NCBI GenBank assembly: GCA_039545315.1
Contig: BCIM01000006.1
Span: 1,046,986-1,110,985, forward strand
Direction of reading: 5' to 3'
Length of the DNA stretch: 64,000 nucleotides
DNA from: Kondoa malvinella
Lineage: Eukaryota; Basidiomycota; Agaricostilbomycetes; Agaricostilbales; Kondoaceae
Shown piece by piece: positions 21,637 through 33,187 of the stretch; within the stretch, counting starts at the first letter, position 1; the number at the start of each line of letters is the position of its first letter. Under the pieces are notes generated by a model. The model saw only the letters and a program-made list of their open reading frames with translations. It did not search any database and was not told the DNA's origin. Both the position numbers and the translations under genes were made by a program.

Positions 21637-24600
21637 ATGCAGAGCTACCAGGACGAGGATCCTTACAACGCTTCGGACGCTTCGTATGGTGGAGAATACC
21701 CGCAACGAGATCAATACGGCTCGAGCAGCCTGCACGATAGTGATTATGGCAGTCTGGACGGACATATTCCAACAGGGGAAGGCTACGCTGGTCAAAGAGA
21801 TAGTCTATACGGCTCAGGTGCAGAAGGTGAGACTGCCTGCTTGAAAACAAGGCTTTGGCGCTCAGTAGTAACCTTCTAGACAGTCATACGTACGGCAGGG
21901 ACGATATAAGCTCCTATGAAGTAGGTCGAGGTAAGGGGTCACAAAGTGACCACGAGAAGACAGGCCAATTGCCTCGAGCAGATAATATGGGATACGATCA
22001 AAGCGCATCTGGCTCAAGAGGTCTCGATGATTACTCTTCTTACGGCAATGACCGCTACGATGCTGGATCAATGGCTGGTGATTTCGACCGACACGACGGC
22101 ATGTCCATGTCTGGCCTTCCAGCCCCGGGCAACGATTTCGATAGAGGTGATCCCTACGGGAACAGTCGAGGCGCTCAATCTTTGTCTGGTTCTCGTGATC
22201 TAGACGACTATGGTTCGGACCGCTTTGGAGGCGCTACCTCTTTGGGTGATGATCTGACTGGAAGAGGTGGCATGTCTGGGCTCGGAACATCAACAGGTGA
22301 CTTTGGCAGAGATGAACTGCTAGGATCCAGTTTTGGCAGCCATGAACTTCCTGGTTCGAGCTTTGGAAGAGGCGACTTACAAGGTTCCAGCTTCGGAAGA
22401 GATGATCTGCAAGGTTCAGGCTATGACAATCAGTGTCAGGATGAAGGCACCATGGGCACCTCGTATAGCGATATGGGATCATCTCTAGGTCAAGATCTAG
22501 GTCGCTCAGCATCTGCGAGACCCAGGGCAAGCAGCGCCAGCCTTCTCGGCGATGATCTAAATCAATCAGCCCGCTCTCGCTCTGCTGTGCCGAAGGACGA
22601 CTATCTCCACCCGAACAGCATATCCAACGACTTTTCTTTGGGCCGCGACGATCCATCTTCTTCTTTACGATCTGGTTCAGCCTTCCCGGGGAGAAGTCCT
22701 TCGATGCGCGATTATGGTCAAGACATTAGCAACGCCCTCGGCGGAGGATCGACCTTTCTGAGCGATCGCAGCTTGAACCCCGATGCAGGCCTCTCCTCGT
22801 CCTTCCGACCTGATCCTGCATTCCCGCAAGATAGAGGCCTTGGAAGTGGGCTTAACGACATGCCTTCCTCCATGAGCGGTCTGAGCTCTTCTTTGAGATC
22901 AGAATCAGCTTTCCCTATCAACTCTTATGGCTCAAGAGCAGCATCACGACTGGACGACCCTCTTCCAAGCTCTTTCGAGTCAATGGCTGCTGGTGCTGGC
23001 TTGCCTGGCGAAAGCTACGGTTCCATGAGTGTCCCAAGATCTTCTCCATCTGAAAGGCAAGCGTCTTTTGGTCAAGGTAGACCAGACTTTAGTCAAGCAG
23101 GCCGAGATCCGCTCAGCTCCTTCAGCGATCCGATATCTTCCCTTGGCATGGACCGAGACCGACCAGCTGATCCAAGCAGCTTCCTGGACAACTCGTACGG
23201 AATATCAAAGGTTGAGAGATCTAATAGCGCTTTGAGAGGAAGTGCAGCATTCCCTTCATCGGTTGGTCAAGACATGCCTTTCGATCACGGTCAAGCCAGC
23301 GACGGCTATCAGCGTCGCCGAAACAGCATTACCTCGAACGTCGGGCTTGAGGACATGCCTCTGGGTTCGCGCCAGTCTTCTGGTGGCCTTGGACGACGCA
23401 ACAGTATCAGCTCAAACGACGGGTTCGACGGAATGCCAGGCTCGTTCCCTGGTGGCGATTTTGATGATTTCACTGGTGGTCTTGACCCGACTTCATTCAT
23501 GGGTAAGCACACTCGTTTCGCCGAGCTGCGTAAAGCTAATAGTATGCACAGACCAGTTCAATGATTCTCGAGGCTCGATCGGCAACGACTACAATGTAAT
23601 GGGTTCGGGCGGATTGGACAATAGATACCAGCAGAACGACCGTATGGAAAGCTACGGCAGCCGAGACGAGCTTGCCAATATGCTCGATACTGAACGGATG
23701 CGCCAATCGCCAAGTGGTATGCCTCGCAATGTTCGGTTCAACGAAGACCCAGGTTCTTCTTCAGGCATTCCCATCCCAGGGTCTGCTCCAACACACAGTT
23801 CTTCGGATCGGGCTTTTGGTGCTGACTACGCTGACCGGAACATCGACAATTTACAGTCGCAATTGAACAATATGAATATGGGTCTCAATTCAGGTTACGA
23901 TCAGCCTGGTACTGGGGCTCTCGATGACTATATGAACCGTCAAAACTTCCAGAGCGGTCAGCCTTCTTCTTACGGTTCCACCAGCGGTTTCGACGCTAGC
24001 AATGCACAACTCGCTCATAGTAGCGCCGCATATGGACTGAACGATCAGTATTCCGGTTCTGCATCGTACGCTCTTGATCAAGGCCTTGCTCGTCCTTCAT
24101 CTACGACTGGTATCGAGCGCCACAGACGTACTTCTTTGCCAGGAATGGCTGGCTTCAATGCGGATCAACTGGCCGGTGATTTGCTCGATGACCGCTATTC
24201 ATCACCTCACCTACAAAGGCACAACTCCTATGACCGATCTGGCGCGTATCAAGCTTCGCCTTATCTTGGTGATCTGCACAATGATCCGACGGGTCACAGC
24301 CCAGCAGCGTCTTCCTACTCCGGATTTGACCAAGCCGAGATAATGGGCATGGGCGACAATATGGACTCGCGAGACATAGACCGGATGGCTCAGCAGTCGT
24401 ACCAGAAAGACATGGGTCAGCTTTACAGTGACTGGACGAGCATATCTGACCGATATAGTGTGCAGAGGCTGACACATACAGAGATCTCTTGTTCTACCAA
24501 AATACTCTCGATTCCAACAACTCGCTCGACGAAAGTGCTAGAGAGCAACGGTGGGCTGAGCGTCTCAGATGGGAGCAGATGGACGATGGTGCTCGCAGAT

Positions 24601-26410
24601 CGCGATGGCAGACTAGTAAGTATCGCTGTGGCCGATGAGATATTGCTGATTGCGAATGCAGTGAACGAGAACCAGCGCATGTCTCTGGGCCTCGAGAACT
24701 CTCACTACAGTCGACTTTACGAAGGTGTGTCGCTCTGCTATGTTCAAGTGTTTGAGCTCAATTTTTGAACAACAGGTCCCGACTACTTTGAGCGTCGACT
24801 CAACACCGGCTACGACCAGGGCTACCTGCAGACTGGTGAGCACGATCATACGAGATATCGTGGCTTGGCTGACTCGTAGCCTTCAAGCTATGCCGCTGTC
24901 TGGCTCAGTGCTGAACCAGTATCAGCCCTACTTTCAGCAAGGCTACTCGTCGCAAAGGCATGACTATTACGACCCAAACTATATGGCTGCTTCCGATTTA
25001 TCTGCCTACTCTCGCGCTCTGCAATTCGATCAAACAATACAGGAAGCAGAAAGGCAACGACGCTGGCAAGAACGTCTCGCTTGGGAAGCTCTCGACAGAG
25101 AACAGTAGGTCTCGAAGCTACGATGCAATGCGAGCGCTAACAATGTCTTAGACAGCGTCGCCAGTATGAGCAAATGGCAGAAGAGAACCGCATGAGAATG
25201 GGTTTAGGTCCTCAAGGCTATCATGCTCAGCGCTTCGGCTTCGCGCAGAACTACCAGCAATATTTCGAACCATCGCGTCTGCAACCGATGCAGATGCACC
25301 TAACCCAAGGTCTCCGGACTGCTTATCAGCCATGTATGCTCACCTGATGCCTATATCCACATTCGCTAACATTGGACACAGATATGCAGACTGGCTTCAA
25401 TCTGAATCAGTTCCGGCGGGATGACTTCGACCGCGCTGCTGCTTATTACGACTTGATGCGATACGAGAACGAACTTCGCCGAGCTCGCAACCTTAGCGAA
25501 GCTCAACGTCTGAAATTGTGGGACCAAAGGTATATGGCGTGCTCAAAGATCAGATTCGCGCTAACGCTTTAACAGACTGCGCTTCCAGGAGCTCGATGAA
25601 GCACGTCGGAGAGCTCGCTATTGGCAGATGACAGCTCAGCAGCGGCAACTCCTCGGCCTAGGGTAAGTCCCACCGATGTACTGTGGACGCTATAATTGAC
25701 TTTCCTTCAGCCCGAATCGTTTCCTTGGTGCTCGATACTACAATCGTAGGTGATCATAGCTTAATGCTGGCGCGTTACTCATGTTACCACAGTTGGACGT
25801 GGCTATGGCATCGGCGGACAATATGTCAATCCGAACATGGCCAATCAGCTTCGCTATCAGGTTCCTGAGACCATGGCTCGTAGATTCAAGCCGTATATGG
25901 GAAAGAGTGAGTGAGCTTTGTCGTCGTGAGACGCTAGCTGACCATAAATTAGCTTTCCCTATCCATGGACGTAAGTCAGTCGTGCGAGTATACGAATCTT
26001 GCTGACTGTTAACGCAGCTGCTCTTGGTGCCGGGTAAGTCTACAGCCCCCTCAACAGTTGAATAGCAGCACGCTCATGTCTTAACTTAGGTATTGGGGTC
26101 CTCAGGTCTATGCACAGCGCCTCCGAAACCAGATGGCACAACGTCAAGCGAGACTGCTCCAGCTCAAAGCTCGTCAAGCCGCTCTGACCAATCAGAACCT
26201 GGCTGTCTTGCGTCAGAAGGAAGCCGAGAGCAGGTGAGCGCTGTTGCCTTACGCGTTTCTTAACTCATATCCTGTCTAGGCGTTTGCTCGACCAGCTTGA
26301 TAGACAGCGTGCGCTCGCTAGCGGACATATACTGGTGAGTTCTTCCGAGCGATCTAAGTCCGAGGCTGATGTGATCACAGTCGGCAAAGACGTGGAGATC
26401 CACTCGCTGA
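21637..26410 (+). CDS. large Ser/Gly/Asp-rich protein with three C-terminal W/R-rich repeats
   Basis: The ATG at 21637 (MQSYQDEDPYNASDASYGG) opens a product of roughly 1,300 residues; the stop is at 26408-26410 (AKTWRSTR). The N-terminal two thirds are disordered, with short repeats: GSSFGRDDLQ-like units at 22315-22430, four copies of an S-S-[LF]-R-x-x-x-A-F-P motif, and two RRNSI sites that look like basophilic kinase/14-3-3 targets. The C-terminal third is ordered: three copies of a ~43-residue Trp/Arg/Glu module separated by Tyr/Gln-rich linkers (QYQPYFQQGYSS, NYQQYFEPSRL), then a helical Gln/Arg coiled tail. About a dozen introns of ~45-70 nt cut the C-terminal half, while the disordered part is almost intron-free. 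No known domain was recognised. Confidence 0.75.
22315..22430 (+). repeat. tandem GSSFGRDDLQ-type coding repeat
   Basis: Four to five imperfect units of about 10 codons run in a row: GSSFGSHELP, GSSFGRGDLQ, GSSFGRDDLQ, GSGYDN. The DNA units share GGTTCCAGCTTCGGAAGA-like cores, suggesting recent slippage or unequal exchange. Confidence 0.75.
24522..25662 (+). repeat. three copies of a ~43-residue W/R-rich protein module
   Basis: Copy 1 (24522-24696), copy 2 (25034-25209) and copy 3 (25488-25661), introns included, share E-[AS]-x-R-x-x-x-W-x-[EQ]-R-L-x-[WF]-[EQ]-x-[LM]-D near the start and M-x(4)-[RQ]-x(3)-GL[GE] at the end. They differ in sequence (for example EQRWAERLRWEQMDD, RRWQERLAWEALDRE, LKLWDQRLRFQELDE) but keep Trp, Arg-Leu and Asp. 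Each copy is split by an intron after the central Arg-rich segment or nearby. Confidence 0.7.
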
Positions 26411-26422
26411 GATCCACTCGCT
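26395..26422 (+). repeat. 14-bp tandem duplication across the stop codon
   Basis: GAGATCCACTCGCT occurs twice back to back (26395-26408 and 26409-26422). The TGA stop is created at the junction of the two copies. Confidence 0.9.
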
Positions 26423-26548
26423 AAGCAACTTGATACGCGCCGCAACACTCATGAATCAGTCCAGAAAGGGTCATTTTGTCGTATGTATGCCACGAACAGA
26501 ACAATCATGCGCAGGGGGATATCTCAATGTATACTAGCCTGACCATAG

Positions 26549-27379
26549 CTAAAATTCAAAACTCTTGTTCATGTCCTCGCGCAACAATTCCCGCATCCCT
26601 TTAGGCATTATAGGCTCCCCTTTTTCATCACTCATATACTTGAACGGCATCTCTACGCTTTCTTTATCGTTGAAGCGGATCGTTGGGTGCTTTACATAAG
26701 GTATCGAATCCAGTTCGACTGTTGGACATTAGTCCGACCATCGTCTGTGATTTAGGATAGAAACGTACCTTGTTGCGAGATGACGCGATGTGTGACACCA
26801 ACGGCTGTATCTGTAGTCATTTGCGTTGGACCTAGATGCCGAGAGGGATAGCCTAGGTTTCGTAGTTCTGCTGTACGATCTCGAGGTGGATCACTGTTTT
26901 TGCTCCTTGAGCTACATATCAGAGCTGCAGCAAGTGTACTTACTCGCCTAGAATACCGCCAAAGAGACTGACATTGCGTTAGACAGATTCGGGCTGAAAG
27001 TCAAAGGCAAAACACTTACAAGACGTCAAACAGCTCTTTATCAGCAGGACAGATAGCAGTCTCCGCTTTCGGGTCCAACAGGCATATCCTTTCGCTCTTG
27101 TATTTGCCCTGCTTGACCAATTCTTCGATCCCTTCGGTCGCAGAATTTGATCTGAGCTCGTTAGGCAATGTCGCTTGCGTTTCCGGTGCCAAATGAGAGA
27201 ATAGAGCTCTATCTAGTGACAGTCAGCCCATGTCCTGCTCGGTAGCTTGTATTGCCCTACGAGGAGTCTGAAGAGGTTTGGCTGATGATGTGACTGTATT
27301 CGAGCGTCACCCAAGGAGGCAGAGCTGCTGAAGTGCCTTCCATTGGCTCCATGTGTTCTATGATGTACGTCTGCTGCAT
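26549..27379 (-). CDS. SFM1: Sfm1-like SPOUT protein arginine methyltransferase
   Basis: The start is MQQTYIIEHMEPMEG (27377-27379) and the stop follows MNKSFEF at 26549-26551; about 200 residues after removing four to five short introns. The opening Y-I-I-E-H-M-E followed by P-W-V-x-L-E-Y-S is the hallmark of yeast Sfm1, the SPOUT-family enzyme that methylates Arg146 of ribosomal protein Rps3. Further family motifs on minus are ICLLDPKAETAICPAD, GDPPRDRTAELR, RHLGPTQMTTDTAVGVTHRVI, PTIRFNDKESVEMPF and a KGMRELLREDM end. The junction near 27230 (DSS to ALFSHLAPE) uses an acceptor at GATAG. It should be cytosolic. It lies 138 bp from the stop of the repeat protein, facing it. Confidence 0.85.
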
Positions 27380-27549
27380 GTTGCAAGTGAAATCCTGCCT
27401 TTGGTGGTCTCGAAGTCCAAGAGCGAAGGTACAGGGCAAGCCAGAACACGAATGTAAGCAAGCAAGCAATACGCTGATCTATGAATGCAGGGAATACATA
27501 TTTACAAGCTCGATTCGAAGCTCTCCAAACTGTTGGTTCGCTTGTCACG

Positions 27550-28090
27550 CTATGTCAAGTTTTTTGCCTGCTTGTTCTTTTCCGCTTCAGTGTTTTCTTC
27601 TGGGTTGACAGGTTGACCTGCGCCACCCGCAGCAGCTTCAACACCGGCACCACCTACATAGACTGATCAGAACCACGCAAATCAGACAGTGGATTGCGAC
27701 AAACCTCCTCCCTGCATCATCTTCTGACCCTTGTCCTCCACGACCAGCCTCGGCGCTTCATACATTGTATTGGTGAACGCACATCGCTGAAGCTGTGCAA
27801 TGTCCCTTTCGGCAGACTTGACCCATGACTGGTAGTTAGCGCTCCCTTCTGCTGGTGGACTGGCAAAGCGAATGTTGGCTTGTCTGACAAAGTATTCCTA
27901 GAAGCATACGATTGAGCATCATGCTCATACTTCAGAGCTAGGTTCATCGCACTTTAAAGTTGTAGGCGGCAAAGGAATTTGCTGCCTGAAGTCGCTTCTG
28001 TTAGATCTGGCCCTCTCGCAGCGCTAGAAGTAGCAGCCGTACCTGTAGATAGGCTTTCTGCAGCGATGCAGCTGATTTTGTGACAGACAT
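27550..28090 (-). CDS. ISD11: Isd11/LYRM4-like iron-sulfur biogenesis protein with acidic Gly/Ala tail
   Basis: Four exons on minus (28090-28043, 27997-27953, 27897-27705, 27653-27550) close in frame to 129 residues. The order LQKAYLQKRLQAANSFAAYNF then KEYFVRQANIRF and a helix with RDIAQLQRCAFTNTMYEAPRLVVED is the LYR-family Isd11 pattern. This small matrix protein stabilises the cysteine desulfurase Nfs1 with acyl carrier protein. The canonical L-Y-R triplet is degenerate here (A-Y-L). A C-terminal tail of about 40 residues (MQGGGGAGVEAAAGG and on) is longer than in yeast or human Isd11 (about 94 and 91 residues). The start MSVTKSAAS is preceded by no obvious presequence, as usual for Isd11. 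Its stop lies 171 bp upstream of the Sfm1 start, on the same strand. Confidence 0.8.
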
Positions 28091-28772
28091 TGGTGGCAAG
28101 CGGATGACCTGACTGTTTAATTTCTCGCAGGTTGGACATGAACCATCTGCAAAGGCAAAGTATATGATTTGTAAGGTTTCGGGAGTCTTGTTGTGTCTGG
28201 TCATCACCGCCGAGGCATCTACCGTATGGCTCTGAGCTTCTTGTCTCCTCTCGTTTCTGGGCTGTCGGCTGTCGGAAGGCAGTGTGCATCTCTCTCAACC
28301 TGCTATTGCTTCTCTAGTTTATAATATGCCTCTCCTTTTCTTCTACGCACAATGATATTCACAAGGCAGTGCCACACCTGCAGATGACTTTCACCTGCGC
28401 GCAATGAACTTCGTGCACTGCTCAAAAGGCCTGGACAGGTGGCCTTCTATCGTATTACAATACGAAGGTCTGCTGGGCTACATCATCGCTTTCTTCTTCT
28501 TCTGCACTGCTCGTCACTTTCTTGTGATCTTGTTTTGCAACACTGCCCGCGACGGGTCAGGCAGTGTTGATGAAACGACATCGTCATCCGCCTTTCCCTT
28601 CAAAGGCTGGACATATTTCGCCGCTCGTCCTGGAACATCGAACGTGGTCTCTGCTAATGGGATAAAGCTTCTCTTGCCGCGGACCGTTTCACTCTGTTGC
28701 TTCGATATGTGAGTTTTCCCCAACACTGCTTGAAAAGTCGTGGCTGATTACTCCACTTTGGTGAGCAGAACA
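28091..28772. promoter_or_regulatory. divergent promoter region with CT-rich tract
   Basis: 682 bp between outward-facing starts of Isd11 (minus) and the Gln-rich protein (plus). A CTTTCTTCTTCTTCTGC tract lies at about 28490-28506. Open frames here lack family features and are probably chance. I see no RNA gene. Confidence 0.4.
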
Positions 28773-31253
28773 ATGTCATACTACGGCTACGACGAAGATG
28801 GCAGCTCGGGCGCTCAGCCTATCGGAATCGTAAATGGTCAAGACACATCATACGAATATTACAGCACCAGCCTGGGCGACTCAGACTACTCATTCCAGGA
28901 CTCGAACCATTCCTTCCAACAACCAGCCCATGAGCCTATGCACTACCCTCAGACCTACGCTAATTCAGGCTGGGGCGGAGACGATAATCCTGACAGTTCT
29001 TTCTTCGACTTGCGACATGAGCCGAATGATACTGCCTACGATCATCTTAGCATGAGCCTTCCTTCGCGCTTTCACAACGATCCGAATGGTGGCGACGACT
29101 TCCATTGGGCTCGTCAAGGCCAAGACTTTGAGCAAGAAAGACAAGCTGATGATACCGGTCGAAACATCTTTCATCAATCTCCTCTTATGGTCGGTTCTGC
29201 GCAAGTCGATAGTTCGGATGATCAATTTGCTTTGAACGATATGAACGAGCGGTTCAGTCAGAGCCAGCTTGATGAATCAGCGGAGATGAGTAGGGACAAT
29301 AATGGCTATAGTACTCCGGTTGGAGCTGCTGGCTATATGGAGTTGCCGGAGATGGATGGGCTGCAACAGGATGAAGGCAATGGTCATCATTCGCCTTTGG
29401 ATCTGTGCGTTACCCTCAGCATTGCTGAATGTCTCTGATCTATCGTGATTACTAGGCGAGAGACCGACAATGAATTTTTGCATCCTCATACTGGCGAGAC
29501 TCCAGAAAGAGGCGAAAGGGCTCTGGTTGCTTACCAAGGCGATGATTGCGGTCCTTCCACACCTCGCCAGACTTCTCCGATCGAATTGGCTCAAGAAATT
29601 CCAGACGATGGCATAGATGGAGGTCGCAACAAGTTCATGAACGACTTTGACGCTTTCTCGCCTCCCGGTGCGATCCCGCTCAACATGAAGACCTCGGAAG
29701 ACGCATTGAACGACCCGATCTTTACTTCTCTGCCTCCTAGCTTCAACGACTTCTCGCCTGATCAGTCTTTACCTCGCTCTCTACCTCGTAGCTCATGGGG
29801 CGATAAATCAGAATACGATGCTCACCAGCCACAATCATTTGCCGATGTTCACAGAGATGATGATCCAGACTTGGACCGACATAGACGCGCAGAACTCGAT
29901 GGAGGTTACTTTGATGCACCTCAAGAGGATATTCAAGCTGGACCTGCTTTCATTCATGAAGACCATCCTTGGATGAAGCCGGCTCCTCGGCGCAAGAGCA
30001 GCGGCGGCAGTTCAGTTCGCTTCGACGACAGCAACCAATACAAACCGGATGAGATCGAAGAACAGCCTCGAAGGCGCCACTCAAGTCAGCTCGACAGCAT
30101 AGCCGACTTGCCTCAGCCGTCCTATGAGCCACCTTTACCCGCTTCTCTTCCTGTTTCTATGCCTCAATATCAGATGCCTTACTACCCACAGACATCTCAG
30201 CCTCTTCAGAGTAGTTTGCAGATGCAGTCTACCTCAGATATGGCGCAAGCGGCTTATGCATTGCAACAACAAGACATAGCCGAGCAAGAGAGAAACAGGC
30301 AACACGTACAACGCCAGCAATACCAAGCTGCTGACCAAATGCAAAGAATGCAACAGTATCAAATGCAAGATGCTCAGCGTCAGCACCAGTACGACGTCCA
30401 GCAGCAATACCAACAGCAGAATTATGCTCAAAGAGTGGCACAACAAGCTCAGCAACAAGTCTCCGAAATGGCCAGGCAGCAGCAGCACGCGGATACTGTA
30501 GCTCAAAGGCAGGCGCAGCAATTTGCGCAGATTGCTGCTCAGCAACAGTGAGCCAGTCGGCAGATCTTTCTCTTGCTCGACTAATGTGTACATACAGGGC
30601 GGCTTTACAGCCTCCGATGAGTCAGCCGATTCATACAGCTGCCTTCAGGCCTGGCGGAGGAGTGCTAGGACAAGGTATTCCAGGTCTTGGAATGCCTGCC
30701 TTTCCAGGTCAGTGAAGAAATGCTTTGACTCGCACAGAATCTGAATTACGCTAGGCATGCCAATCGGGTTGGGAATGCAGCCCATTATGCCAGGCGTAGG
30801 CTACCGTAAGTTTGCAGTCTCTCTTTCGGGGCAAGTTCGGCTCGCTCATGTCTATGCTTGACGCTGCAGAACCACTCGGTCATGGCATCTCGAGTCTCGC
30901 CAATACGCTCGATAATCAGGTACGCTCACAGTCCTCGGTCGTTGATCGCGATATCAATGTGTGTGCTATAGAACAACACTTTCCGGGACTACCAGACCAG
31001 CAACATAAAGGTTCGCGATTGCACTCGCGTGGCAGAAAACCACTGACAACCGCCTTAGGACCGAGCAGTAGCCAACGTCGAAGGTCTTCGCGATTCAGCG
31101 CTTAACAAGGTTGAAGGTTTGGTCGGCATGAACTCGATGAACTTGGCGAATCCTATGCTGGGCAATCCTGCTCTCGACATGATGCACCAGCCCATGTTGA
31201 CGTCGCGGAACATGGCTGGCCGGCCTATGCCAGTCAATGGCAGGATGATCTAG
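28773..31253 (+). CDS. prion-like Gln/Met-rich low-complexity protein
   Basis: I take the ATG at 28773 (MSYYGYDEDGSSG); the stop TAG is at 31251-31253 after PMPVNGRMI. Removal of about seven introns leaves ~700 residues. The N-terminus is Ser/Asp/Tyr-rich, the middle acidic with SP/TP sites and a basic RRKSSGGSSVRFDD motif, and residues ~470-600 are dominated by Gln with Ala, Met and Tyr (YDVQQQYQQQNYAQR), typical of prion-like domains. It is followed by a Gly/Met/Pro-rich segment (GIPGLGMPAFPGMP). The last exons read SSLANTLDNQNNTFRDYQTS then DRAVANVEGLRDSALNKVEG, an amphipathic helix, and a Met/Asn-rich end. No known domain. Both this and the gene at 21637 share an Arg-Phe-[DN]-[DE] acidic motif after a basic site. 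Confidence 0.7.
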
Positions 31254-31385
31254 GTCAGCTGTATCTATTTGTCTGTGAGAAGACTTTTGATTGTACAGCG
31301 GGGCATTAATACTTTGACTTGGCGTTTTCATGCATTGTATGGACATTTGTAACATGTATGCACCTCTGAATACGATAGACCAGCT
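31254..31385. other. convergent tail spacer
   Basis: 132 bp between stop codons facing each other; both 3' UTRs must share it. Nothing else seen. Confidence 0.5.
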
Positions 31386-33187
31386 TCAAAAGACTTTGGC
31401 TATTCGTAACGTTTTCATCTTTTCTGTCGCGACAAACCCATGGTTGTTGTAGCCTGTCAATTGGACCACCCTGCTCAGCTAAGTATACTCAGCAAAGGAG
31501 TGCACCACTGACCGCCATTGAACGCTTTTGAGCTGTCTTTGATCGCCTTCCAGCTCGCCTCCCCATCTATTGCAAACGCTCGAAACACCGCGATACCTCC
31601 AGGATGTGTACTTGAGTATGCTCCCGCATCAACCGCATACCCATCTAGTAGAAGAACCAAGGGCCTCTTGAGCGATCCAGCAGCCATAGCTCGGTGCGTC
31701 AATTCTCGAACATGCTTTGGCACTTCCGACTTTGACCATACTGGTAGCTCTTCATCTTTCGGTACTTGTAGGTGATTTGTTTCCAGCTTGAGCACATGAG
31801 CTTGCGCTGCGTCTATCTCTTCTCGAGGTGTAGTGTGCAGCACAGTAACGAACGGCGTCAGGTGATGCAGGATGTAGAGGAGCCATTTTGTTGGGTCCCA
31901 GTCTAGTAGTGCGACACCGTTCCGATAATCTTTTGGGAAGGCGTGATGGTAATTCTGCAAGTGAACCGATCAGCTTTCTAATGACGCCTCGCTACACTAG
32001 CCATACGTGATTGCCTTCGCCGCCTGTAAGCATAGCGAGGAACTATATGCATCGATCAGGAAAGCCGATGCCGAGAAATGATCAACTCACAAAGTTCCCT
32101 CGGGCTGTCAGCTCGGTTGAGTACTCTTGCTCGCCGATGTAATGCGCCAGCGAGTTGATCATGAAAGTGACATGCCAAATCGCCAATCTTGCTATCACTC
32201 CAGCCCAGATGTAGGCACCCATTGCGTCGCCGTACAAATAACCAAGCGCGGTAGGAAGCACAAAGCCGAGCAAGAGCGTCAAAGGAAGGTAGTGCTTGTG
32301 TTGGAAGCGGACTACTGGATCATCATTCAAGTCTTTTTGACTGATCACTGTACAAGGACGGATTATCAGCTTCACGCGAAATGGATGACTTTGAGCTCTT
32401 ACAATGCATTTTAGCGTAACGCGGTTTGCGAAAGATCCAGCCGCAATGCGTGTGCCATAGACCAAGTGAAGCGTCGTATCTGTATGCTGCCATCAGACTG
32501 TATACTCTGCTGTAAAGTTCTCGCCTACGGATCATCTTCTGAATCTGTCCAGCGGTGATGTAAGCGATGCCTCAATACCCACCATTTGATGGACCCTTGA
32601 AAGCCTAGACAACCCATTCCTGCGATGGATGTAAGCTTGTGCGGAGGAATCTAGGATCACAGCTCACCAGCCAGAGCTATTCTGAAAGGCGTGCTTGCTT
32701 CGTAGGCTGTGCAGCACAATCAGCAAGTGCGACACCAAAGGGAGCTTCAGCTGACCAGCATGACTCCATAGTCTGTCAGAACATTAAGCCTGACCTAGAG
32801 ATGGACAGATTCAAGATGCTTACCGATGATATCCAGCTGTGATGCCGTATATCGCCAGCTGCCAGCTCACGACAGCCATCCACATTGTTCTGCTGTCGAG
32901 CGTGCTCCACGGAGAGATGTACATAGCGCCGTACAGCCCCAAGACTTGTGATTTTGGCGTATCAGCTGATCGACTGTTATGCAAACACCAGAGAACGCAC
33001 GATGCATGGAAACGAAGAAGATAGCATTGCTCCACCAGATGGGCGCTTTCGATCTGCTCTGCGACTTCTGAGGGAGAGGCAAGATTTGGGCAACGAGTTC
33101 ATCTGAATCCGACGAGCTGCTGCTTGCAGTCTTGCGACCTGCCTGCGGGCGGTCTTCTACAGCTGTTATAGCTGCTGTACGATGCAT
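31386..33187 (-). CDS. OLE1: Ole1-type delta-9 acyl-CoA desaturase with C-terminal cytochrome b5 domain
   Basis: An ER membrane stearoyl-CoA desaturase that introduces the delta-9 double bond. I take the ATG at 33185-33187 (MHRTAAITAVEDRP); an in-frame ATG at 33296-33298 would add 37 residues. Three histidine boxes appear across exons: HRLHHR, an exon reading WHTHCGW, and GEGNHNYHHAFPKDYRNG, whose N-H-N junction is restored by splicing out a GTATGG intron. Hydrophobic segments lie between (LPLTLLLGFVLPTALGYLYG). After a linker the tail holds a cytochrome b5 fold with the haem motif STHPGG. The last intron (gtcagt to gacag, 59 nt) joins FNGG to YNNHGFVATEKMKTLRIAKVF, stop at 31386-31388. This fusion is characteristic of fungi. 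Confidence 0.92.

Noticed and set aside
31475..31500. Desaturase ending at LLSILS
   Set aside because: The conserved cytochrome b5 end is recovered by a 59-nt intron to 31386-31388, so this stop lies inside an intron.
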